This document shows positions 12,001-24,000 of a DNA stretch of 64,000 nt, piece by piece; position 1 is the first letter of the stretch, and each line of letters starts with the position of its first letter. This DNA is from Tubulanus polymorphus (Eukaryota > Nemertea > Palaeonemertea > Tubulaniformes > Tubulanidae), in the NCBI RefSeq assembly GCF_964204645.1, contig NC_134025.1, positions 4,965,001 through 5,029,000 on the forward strand, in the 5' to 3' direction. The notes under the pieces were generated by a model. It was not told the DNA's origin, did not search any database, and saw only the letters and a list, made by a program, of their open reading frames with translations. Position numbers and translations under genes: made by a program.

Positions 12001-15000
12001 TAACAACGTTTCGCATATGATAATGTGATGATAACATTTCTTAACTCAGTCATCGATTTTTATTCTGTAACTGAATATGTCACTGATGCTCAATGGCTTG
12101 AAATCGCTTAAGCTACTTCTTCCTGTATCCCGTTATTGATTTCCTCAGCTAATATTAGTTTTATCGATATATTTACATTTTTGTTTTGGTTTACTTTTTA
12201 GGAAAGAGGATGGATTACTTCGTACTATGAATAGTGATAAAGTAAGATTGCAAATTAGTAGATAAATTATTAAGTGATAGTCTGACTGCTGCCGTCTGTC
12301 CAAATTTCAAAAGAAATCTTTTGGTTCCCCTTGCAATTATCAGGATTTTCTGGGGCACCAAATATTTTGGAGGACTTGTTCAAGTCCCCTGATTATTCCT
12401 TTTCTAATTTCTCAACATAACTATGCTTCACCCCCTCCTAATTCTGAATGATAATCTAGTCAAGAATTTGTGATTATGTTTGCTTAATTACTTTTGATGA
12501 TTTGTCTTACTATATTTTTTACATTTCTGTATGAGTAGATTTCTTATGAATTTCAGTTGCTAGAAGACTTGCCTATCTTGCAAAAACAATTAGACGCTTT
12601 GCTTGACTTTGATGTAAGTATGAAATTCTCATGAATATTTTTAAAATGTGAAGGCTTGTATATCACCCCATATTTACTTTTACCATTCATTTGTTTTATT
12701 TACAGGTTACTCCAAATGAATTAACAAATGGTGTTATAAATGCTGCATTTTTGCTGCTATTCAAAGATCTAATACGTTTGTTTGCTTGTTACAATGATGG
12801 AATTATTAATCTGTTGGGTGAGTAATCGATTAAATTATTCGATTTTTAGTGGATTGCATATTGGCTCATTCGCCTTCATATTATTTAATCTTTTTTTTTT
12901 TTTCAGAAAAATATTTCGAAATGAACAAAAAGCAATGTAAAGAAGCACTCGATTTGTACAAGAAATTTCTAGTCAGAATGGAAAAAGTATCGGAATTTCT
13001 AAAAGTCGCAGAGGTATGTAAGAACTTGGTTTCAAATAGTATGTTGCAAGACAAGTACAGATCAGTATATGGAACTTCTATAATTTGGGTGATGATTTTG
13101 TCTTTCAGAATGTAGGTGTTGATAAAGGAGATATTCCTGATTTAGCGAAGGTAAGTCCACTTCATGTTTAGATGTATTTAGCTCATTATCTTAATAGTGA
13201 AAACGTATGAACTAAAAGAACTTTCCAAAAAGTGCGGATATCATAAAATCTACTTGATTCACAGTGGATGTGAGATTTTCACTATTGTTATATTAATTAA
13301 TACATTAAGCCTTTTTTCGCTTTAGGGGCTGCAGGAAAACGCTAAGGGTGTATGTACAAATCTTTTTAAAGATTTTGAAAAAAAAAACTAATCGCAAAGA
13401 TAATCTGCATTTACATCGAGTATTAATAATCACAGTTTCATGGTAGAGGCTTATACTTACCAGTTCGTGTGCTCATGTGCCCCCTGTCTACAGGTGGATG
13501 ATTTGTCAGATATCCTCTCAGGGATTATTTCTCTTGAGGGTTTTCTCAATATATTTGGTCAGTTCTTTTAGGATTCGTTTGATAAATGGTAGTCTTTTCG
13601 CTATGCTGTAGGTCTACTTAACCAATTCAACTAACACCTACACTTTGTCTTCTCAAAATATAGTGAAAAATCTGTTTGCTCATGTGTTTTATATCAGCCA
13701 CCTAAAATTGCTTTTAAGCCTCTGCTCAAAGATCGAAGTATTTCATACTGTTGATTAATCCTGAATCTAACCTCAATAAACCAAGAAAAATCTATGCATG
13801 ATTTTCCAGATCCAAACAATAAAACTAATGTAGCTGAAATTCATAGCTTGTTTGCACTGAGAAATTTTAATGCCATGAAACCATTCACTGATAGTGATGA
13901 TGATCAATTTGTCTTCCAATTAATTCATTCTCAGGAAATGGTGAATATATGTTTACTTATAATAATCATGTAAACAGGTCTACCAGCCCTTCCTTAATTC
14001 TCGCTTGCATTATGAGAACAGATCCAGGAAAATAACGGGTATTAAAGCCAATTTTGATCACAAAATAAACAAAACAAAATTTGACTTCACATCATTTTGT
14101 AGGAAAGCTGTAGGGCGATATTCGATCCTGATGGCATCGTGAGGCTCTGCCACTGTAACAAACCCTGTCTAATCTGTTGTACATGTACCTGCGCATTCAG
14201 GCTAATTCAGGGTTTTTTGCAGGGGTATAGTCTTGCAATGTCATTAGGTTCGAATCCCTGCCGAAGGATAATGGGCATTATTGTGTAAAGATTTGGATTG
14301 CGAATTTGTTTTGTCCTGGATTTGATCCTTTTCATTACTAGGCATAAAACATTTGATTTGCTTTTGGCTGCGGCGTAGATATCATCGGACATCTTTTGTA
14401 ATAAATGAAGTATGTAGCTTGGATGATATGGATCTTTCTCTTTAATAGTGTGAGACAGTATTTTATTCTATTGTATGATACTCATGTATATATAACGCAT
14501 TAAGCCTACTGCGTAGAAATATTTATACATAGCAATAGCTATAACAAATTCCCTGCATGATACATAGTGAAGAAATACTGAATTTGTTGATGGCTCTCGC
14601 CTGTTGTTGACTTTGGTAACTGGTTTATATTAAATAAGTTGTTGGAATAATTTTGTTACAACAATTTTTGAATGAGTTGTTCTCTTCACTTACTCTTATT
14701 GTTGGGTCCTGGTTGTTTCAGAATTCATGGGACGAGGGACCCTAGTATTTCTTAGGTTATTTATATCATTCAAAGGTATAGGAAAGTGTATGAACTGTGT
14801 GTATATCTAAGCTTGATCAGCGTGGCCTGTTTTCTAAATATGCAGCCGAGCATTGTTCTTTCTACGAGACAATTGTAATAGAATAAGGTGACCAATTATT
14901 CTCTGGCAGGGTTAATAATTATTACTTATCAAACAGATCTTGTTTTTTTTTCTATTCGTTGGTATGTGATATGCTGATTTCTTCAGAAAATCTAGTGAAA

Positions 15001-18000
15001 GGCAAAAAAGAAACGCCAAATAATGTTTCAAAGCAAAACATACAGTTTCTGGCACATTTTCAAAATGAATTACATTTTACACTGAGGCTGGGTTAAAAGT
15101 AAAGTGGATGTGTTGAGTTTGTTAGTCGTATCTAATCAATCAAACAAATAAGAGGGACAATTCCCTATTTCTTTAAAGATAGAAAATAAAATAAAAGTTT
15201 AAATTTATTGATGTGAGCGATGCTGACCCAGTATGACAAAGGAGTTTTTCACATACATACATACATACATACATACATACATACATACATACATACATAC
15301 ATACATACGTTTGAAACCTGAGATACCTGATATGAAAACCATTCTGATCTGCCATCAATATGTATAGTAAGCTTACTTTTTAACTATTTTCAGGCGCCGT
15401 CAAGTTTATTAGATGCATTGGAGCAGCATCTTCTATCACTGGAGGGCAAAAAGGGTGGATCTACACCGACAGGGAGGTACGTAAAATAAAGATGAATACT
15501 ACTGGTAATCAACGATATGAATGTTGTCATTGCATGGCGCTTTATTTTCCACAATTCTCTGGTTTACAAATGATCACCACAAGCTGTACCCGCATGACAC
15601 CTGGTGGACATTTCGAATGAATGATGATTTTTTTTACATCCTCACTTGATTCGTTGTGTGCGATCTTCATTTGCTTAGCTTGAAAAAAAAAACGTTTTCT
15701 TTCTTCGTATTGAAATTATATACATGATTGCAGAAGTATTACAATTGGGTCTAAAAATACCCAGATAAGGTAGAGTACCATTGTAAGTTTTGCTTCATTA
15801 ACCCCAGTTGTAAGAATTTCGATTTACGTTGTGACTGATTGTAAACATCAAATATGATAAGAGATGACAAATTTCGCAGCAAATACTACAAGTTGTGTCT
15901 CTTACATAATTTAGATAACCAGTGACCAGTGAAGATATTTTTTCGAAAAATTCCTAGACTGCTCTAAAAATACTTCTTATCATACTAACAATAGATTATC
16001 GATATCGCTAACATTCAGTAGACTGATTACTAGTGCGTGACCTATTTCAAAGACTTATTCTAACCGAGACTTATCATGTCGCAAAAGTTATATTTTACTT
16101 ACATTAAATTTGATTTTTTTTTTCAAGTTATGCGTTATTACTCATGTTGCCTAAATTCTGTTAAAACATCATTTCCGATCAATTTTGTTCTTTTTTTTAT
16201 GCTGCATCTTAAAATGATTTCGAGCACAGATTCGTTCGTTATACGTAATGATATTTTTTGTTTCTACAGTAAACCACCTCCAGGCTTCACGGCGGCCACG
16301 AACTCATTTTCAAAAAGTGCCGCTGCCTCGAGCAGTGGAATCACAGAAGAAGATCGTCAGAAAGCTTTGGAAGAAGAAAATAGAACGATGGAACAGCTGA
16401 AGGTTTGTAATTAAACTTCAATCATAATTATCTATAAGTTTCCTCGCGTCGTTGTCCCTGTGCTTGTTTACTTGTGAACAAAATCAGGTGACTGAAATAC
16501 GGGCGCGTGTGATCGGTTTGTTAGAGTAATTCTGCGGTTTTTACGTATTCTTGTTTCAACGAATCCTGTCCGTTGTCCTGTAAAACCACTTGCTATTTCA
16601 GATGGGGCAAAGCGCAGATGATGTATGTATGATATTTTTTAGTGTTAAACAATATTTCTCTTATGGCTGGAATGTGTCGTTGAACTCAAAATTGATAACT
16701 CGTAGCGCACTGGGATCTGTCATTTCTATGCATTATTGAGGAGCAGGTGAAAAAAAATGTGATTTATAATTCAGAACGTTACGCGAGCAACATGACATCT
16801 AAAACATGAATATTAGATATTATCCTATGAAAACATCCGGTAAATGAAATGCAGAAATTGCTGTTGTAACCCGCTAGCGACTTCCATGCTTCAGGCAAAT
16901 TGATTCTGCTACAGATCTGACTATTTAACCATCTACTGTCGCAACCTCGGTGGCATTGTTCGTTCCTTTTAAGCTTGGACCTTAAGTGCGTTAAGTTATC
17001 GTACCAGAATAGTTTGAATCAAGACAGTGAATTGAAATATGTAAACATTTCAGCCATTTTAGAATTCTTGCGACCACCGTAACCATAATAGATTATTGTT
17101 TGGTTTATTTTACCATTATTAGAAATTTTTAAATGCAGATCAAGTTTTCTACCGACAATCCAAGCATAATACTGTGTGTTTTACCTTACGTACTTTATCT
17201 ATGTACGTACATACATACACCATACAAACCTTGTTACCTGGTTCCTGGTTATTTTACTGTACGTATGAGATCTTCGTTTTACGAATATCTGATCGTGCAT
17301 TTTCAAGACTGAATAATTTGTCGAATGAAACTCAGGATCTTCTGATTTCCTGAAGTAACAGATCTCATCCCTCAGTTGATTGCCGTGAAAGCAATCAGTT
17401 TTTCCCAAAACATGTACTTCCGATTTATGCGGTATAGTGCGTTAATCATAATAAGTTCTGCTCAAATTCTAAGCATTTAGAAAACTCTATTTTGTATTGA
17501 TTTCACTGTGTTTGTATTTGATTATTTCGTAACAATACCATAATATGGACTAGTTTTCACATATTTTAGATCAAACTTAGAATCGATGTAAAAGCACAAC
17601 TCCTGAAATTTATTTCTTTTTCATACGGTAGTAGCAGTAACGTATTGGACTTTCTCTAAAGAAGGCTCAATACACAGATGACTCCTTGTAAATAATAACT
17701 TGTATTGCATTGATTACGAATATTTTTTGAACATTTACGAAAACATCAAATGATTTATTTTTCGTTATATATGGATATACATGGCATATATGAATGTCAT
17801 CATATTAAAAATTGTGGCATGTTTGTTCTAAAAATTAAGCCCCTGAATTTAATACGGTTCTTCGATGAAAATCAATTTTTATTTATGTAGGAACAGCATA
17901 TTCGACAGGAGTATAATTCTCAATCATCCCCACCAATGGCATCAACCAATCCATTTGCGTCTGCCACTACATCGCCTAACCAGAACATCGACCTATTCGG

Positions 18001-21000
18001 TAGCGCTACATTCCAGAACCAGACCGGCGCCAGTGGTGCAGCTATGAGACCTAGCGATGATCTGCTAAGTTTAGGAAGTGCAGCCCCACCTGCTAGTAAT
18101 CCATTTATCTCACAACAAAGTGCCATGACGATACCTTCAGCTGCTGCGGCTCCAGTTGCATCACCAAATAATGCCTTTATGGCGCCGACAAACCCTTGGG
18201 CTTCTGCAGCTCCTCCACAGTCTGGTAAGACTTTTAATTCGATTCAAAGACATCGTTTATTGATTGCAATTGAAGAAAAAAGAAAAGCATTGGTTTATAT
18301 ATGTCTGAAATGAAAGAGCATTTCTTATCTCTCAATTTGCAGCACCTTATTCAAATTCAATGTCTAATAATAAAGAGGTGAACTTTGAAGCAGCATTTGG
18401 TGGATCATCACACACAACGCAGGCATCAGGTAAGCGTCAGAAACCATTTTATATTATACAATATGTGTTTGTTAGTGTATTATATACCAGTAGCTAGCTA
18501 TTATTGAATGTATGTGTATATCCCATTTACTCGTCACATTGCTTGGATAAGAGTTTTTCATTTGCGCGAAGTAGATAATTAGAATTTCATGAATGTGGTG
18601 CTAATTTGTTCATTTCTTACAGATATAGGAAGATTTAGGGCCAGTTCCACTACCAATGGTGTACCTCCAGGTCTGTATGCATGCCACACCATCCCTTTAA
18701 TCTCAATTAATGCACCGTTGGATGTGGCTGACAATCCCTAAAAGTTATAAACCCAGTTCCAAACTAGGTGATTATGATTTGACTGATCATTGTTTTTGCT
18801 ACATGTTGTGTGATTGGATGATGAGTACATCATTCATCGACATGCATCGGTCAAATCTTTATATAATAAAGTGAAACCTTGTTCTTTCCAACCAGTTGAA
18901 GATCAGCTTCACTGGTAAAGGGTAGAACCAGCTTTCATTATTCATATGTTCTGGAACTGGGTCTAGACAATTGCTGTGATATTTTATACAGATGTGTTTC
19001 ACAGTACGATGTAATCGCTTTCAGATGATTGTCCTGTCAAGTCGATTCATTTTGTAAAATGATAGTTTAATCAAAATGATTGACCATTCTACGATCGAAT
19101 AAATCAGTGCTATTCAGATCATCCCCGATGCTTTAGTACTTAATCACTTTAACGTCAGGATATTGAAATTTACATTGCAAATTCTTACAGCTTAAGAGAA
19201 CTAATCCCTGTACGGAATCGTTTAAATTCAATATGCCCATAGTTTTTGTATAACAACGAACTCTAGGAGTGGATTGATATGCAGTCTTGATTTCACGTTA
19301 CTTCAGCCTAGCTCAGGTCGACTTGATCACCCGAATTGATCATCGTAAGGACAGCGGTAGTATACATGTGACCGCTGATTGCTGATTCGTTTGTCTCATG
19401 GTGTTAAGAGCACTCGGGTCGACTTCAACTCAATCATTGACGTCTCTTCGTTTGTTGGGTCGCCATTTTGAACTCTTTAAGTCATGTGACGCAATACTTG
19501 TTGCTGATTAGCTATATCTGCGATCAACCCTTCGTATTTAAAGTACATTCATGTCGAAAAAGTTCCCGATTAGAAAATTGCAGACTTAACTGCTTACGAT
19601 CCAGCAATCTGATCAGATCTTATTAGTCAACCTGAGTTAGGCCTTAGTGAGGAATAGGATCTTGCAATATACCTCACTATTCTAACCAAAATGCACTTAA
19701 CAGTAAAACCTAGAAGGTAACAAGAATAATTGTGCAGGTAATGCAAAGTTTTGTCTCGAGGAGTTAAGTTTGTCTGGCATCAAGTCAGATGGTACATCTT
19801 TAACCGAGTTTTTGGGGTCGGCAAGTTCATGATTCTGTACACAAGCTTGATCAGGTGAAGCGAAATACAACACCATGCAATGCTTTCAGTAAAGAAAACT
19901 CTGGCGGTGTATTTTTTTTATTGATAGAAATATATAGCATGTTTCATGTATTCATGATATGGAATATCTTTTTGGATTTCAGGTTATTAATCTTGCGAGC
20001 ACACTCGGCAGTAATCAGCTATTTAACTTGTTGTAATCTTGCATTAATACTTAATTTTTTCTTGGTGTATCTCATAGAAATGATGAGCTCTGGTTTTGAG
20101 GAACATCTAGATCCACTTGGTACATCATCTAGCAGATCTGCTAGTCCGCGCCCAGTGTATAGTCCGTTGCCTATACCTGACTTTGGCGCGCCTCCGTTGG
20201 TAACGAGCACAGGTTGGTGATGCGGCTGTTGTTGTTTTGCGTTTTAGTTTTTCGTTATATATCAGATGATGAATAATCTTCAATATATATATATATACGT
20301 ATAGATGATCCCACAAATCCGATAAACCATAGACCTAGTTGAATATACAATATACAGTTGAATGGTCAAATTAGATATTTGTAGCATGACAGTATATTAT
20401 GTATATGTTTCTTGAAGTTTAGCACCGAGTCAATTGAATTTGTTACATTATTTAGGATTTTTCTCTGAGTTCATCATTGAATAGGCCCTCACCGAATGTG
20501 TAGCATGATATGTGCAGTAGTTGTATTAAAGCAGAAATTAGATTTCTAGGGCTGATTTTATAGAGTGATAGCTATTGAAGTAAAACCCTACCGTTTAAAC
20601 GTTCACCCACACTCTAAAACTTTGTCGTGTTTGGTTGGTAAAACTCATTATTGAATGCACTGAGAAAGATTGGTTTGGTTGCTGTTTGTAGGAGATGATT
20701 CAATAGAAAATTCCAGTCCTATTCCTAATGCCGCTACAAATCCCTTTGCGACAGGTTAGTTCTTTAATTAACAGTTTAGTTTGTGAAAATTGCTACCATG
20801 AATATTTGGTAAAAATTGGAATTTCTCCGGATTCATAGTGGATTGAATATTGTCCGTACATTGATCATTTTCCTTGAAATGATGCAGTGATATTTGATAC
20901 GGTAATACATGTATGATGCGCTTGCTTTCTAAGGATCACCCTAAACTGCCAGTACCAAGTAGTCGATATGATTATTTTCATTTGATTTTCTCGGAATTGA

Positions 21001-24000
21001 TATTCCGTCCTTCCATCAGATTGCATTTCGGTTTTTGAAATTCTCGTCTGTTTGAGATAGAGACAACGTGTTGGTGATTTATTTTCATTTCATTCATTGC
21101 ATGGTTAGAAACTTGTGGATATCTTCATTTTCTATCTTATTGTCAGGGGTAGTTTGCAATGTTGTAGAATTACCTGTTTGTCCAACTACATTGATATATA
21201 ACTGCATTTTCACATTATATTTCACTGCTTACGCAGACTCAATTACGGATTCATTCGGCACATCACCTCAAGCTGCAGTTCAAACTAATGTCGCTACAGA
21301 GAATCTGTTCAGCTTGTCTGAAACGGAGCGTAGTATTTCCCCAGTCCCGACCGCTGGTTTAATTCCTCCTACAAGCTCCCCAATCCCACCAGCCATGTCG
21401 ACCAGTGCTGATCAAGTAAAACAACAAGGTTAGTCCCGCACTCCTTTCCTCGATATAAAAATTTGATGATATTACTCACAAAATAACAAAACTCGATAGG
21501 TTGTCATTAGTCAAATACCGGTTGTTGGAAGTCTTATTGAAATAATCCATAAATGTTCGATTTCTAGATATATTCTCGAATTTGGATGTACTAGCCGGGC
21601 TCGACCAACCAGTTTCACCGGGTCCCACTGCAACGCCTGCCCAAACTGGATTAGTGGACTTGTTCTCCACAGGAAACACAGCCACGGGCAACAATGTATC
21701 CAATTCGGGTTCGGGCAATGCGGCCATGATGGGTGGCCCAATGATGGGAATGGCCCCCATACCTCCAGTCTCATCAAGTATGCCCATGATGTCTGGCTCA
21801 CCCGGTATGGGTTCGCCGGCAATGTTTGGGTCTCCAGGCATGGGATCTCCGGCTATGGGTAATGTCATGGTTGGTTCACCAGCCATGAGTAGCCCAGCTA
21901 TGCCGCGTTTACGAACAGCACCACAAGAACCAAAGAAAGGTTGGTCAGAAAGTTGTTACTCGATAGATATTGATCCCAGTCTTGTGTCTAGTTGTTATGA
22001 ACCTCTAAGGCTTATATGCTACGTATCTCCTGTTTTCAGTTGATCCTCTCTCTAGTATCAACGTTTTCGCGGGTTACGAGGGCCATGTCTCTCCTTCCCC
22101 GACTAAGAAACCAATCGGATACAGTAGCCCTTCTCACCGAGGTTAGTCCGAGACGGCGTTCAGTAAATTTATATCTGGTCGTGAAGATGATGTTATTTAA
22201 TTGCACTTCGCCGTTAACATAAATAAACTGTATGCGTCACTATCTTAATTGCGCAATTATCTGTTACAAGCTGTCACGGATATGAGGGACTCCCCTACTC
22301 AACCCTCTCAACTGTCTTCAACCCCAGGTGGGTACTCCTCTCTATCTCTCCGTCTGTCTCTGTATTATTTTTTCTTTCATATATCACATTTTTAATTTCA
22401 TCCTGAACTCGGCCTTCATTGTATTGCTGCATGTATTATTTTAGTTTGCAAATCCGGTAGAATTGTTCTGTTTACTACAGTGCGTTAAAGTATGTACACA
22501 AATATGTTTCAAATTATAGAAATAATCTGGTAGTTCGTTTTTTTTTTTTCTTATTTTGCTTCATAACTAAAGATATTATTTCCCGCTGAAGTCTTTTATT
22601 CTGTCAATGATTTCTCATTCGAATTATTTTCAGTAAATGATACTCTGATACACTTTGGTTTCACCCCACATGTCGTGTTAGTTAGTCCGGTGTACTTTTA
22701 CTGATGTTTTTTTTTTTTAAGCGTGCATAGCATATAAATACCACATCTGCGTAAAATTCTATTTCAGTAATTTGTGCGAGCATTTTCATTCTGTGGTGGT
22801 TGGTACAGTGGAGGTTCACTAAAAAATCACAATTTTATTTTGGCGATTAGATTCATCGTTTACCCTTATGTTATATGAAGCACATTTATCTAATATATGA
22901 AAGTCATTATAAAGTATTACTTATTACCGACCTATGATATGGATTACAACGTCATTTAAAGGAAGATTGATTGATGTACAAAATGTAATGCGTATGGAAT
23001 ATGGTGCTGTATTCACCTCCGATGGTGCTGTATTCACCTCCGATGGTGCTGTATTCACCTCCGATGGTGCTGTATTCATATATGATATCATCATTGACTG
23101 GCTATCACTGATCTTAGAATTTTTCTTTGCAGTGATTGTCGAGTGCTGTTTTGCATTAGCTGGCTTCCATTTTCATTTCAGATATGACAGCTAGTGGCAG
23201 CAGTGTTGCTGTTGCTAGTGATTCTGCAGCTGATCTTTCAGGTGATCTACTCTAAGTTTGCAATAGGCATCCTAAGAGGGTGATTTGAGGGTGACAAACA
23301 CTGACCTTTAACTACTTACACATCTTCGATCTCAATAATTTGAAGGTGCCATTAAATTGGAAGTTCATTAGATTGGTTCAACTCTGAAAATACTGATAAA
23401 TGATGGGGCAAAATTTTTCCCTCTAATTCGTGCTACTCAGATTTTCATGTTTAAAGCACCTTCAGAAAACATCTTCAGATGCCAATGCATTAGGTTAATT
23501 GAAACTAGTTTATTGTTAACCAGTTTTTAGTGTTTGCGTTACTAATTGTATTCATTTTATCTTTCTTTGCTATTTCTAGTTCTTTGTCTTCATTAGGTAA
23601 CTTTGTATATAGGGAACAAATGTTGCGATATTGCTGATGTTGATGAATTCAATTACTAATTTGTATGTTGTGTATGTTATAAGCGATTTTATCGGCCGAT
23701 CAGGGCTGGGCCTCGTTCGACGGGCAGTTTTCTCATTACACAGAATCTTGAATTTTCCCACAATACTAGTACATATTCATATGACTGTTAATTTTGGTCG
23801 TGACATGTCTACTAGGGAGAACTGGAATTTATTTTCCCAGCTATCACCTAAGGTATGATATATAAGTGCCATTGAACTTTTTTCCTGAACTAACAACATT
23901 ATATATGTCGGCTATGATAACATTGTTATATGATCTCAAAAGTTGAATGAGGAGTTATAAGTACAATAGAATTTTGTATATTTGATTGTCGGTCAATGTA

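Larger units (their letters stand above)
9095..15476 (+). other. ANTH-domain exons of the PICALM-type gene
   Basis: Exons 1-10 encode the ANTH domain. The PIP2-binding cluster is preserved: K28, then PKKKH at residues 37-41, followed by [14 protein letters not shown]. Other strongly conserved blocks are [20 protein letters not shown] (exon 2), [14 protein letters not shown] (exon 4), [16 protein letters not shown] (exon 7), [14 protein letters not shown] (exon 8) and [20 protein letters not shown] (exon 10). The last two blocks form the C-terminal helices that bind VAMP-type SNAREs in vertebrate PICALM. Confidence 0.93.

Noticed and set aside
15251-15308. CRISPR-like array
   Set aside because: The repeats here are simple microsatellites or minisatellites without unique spacers, and the genome is an animal's.
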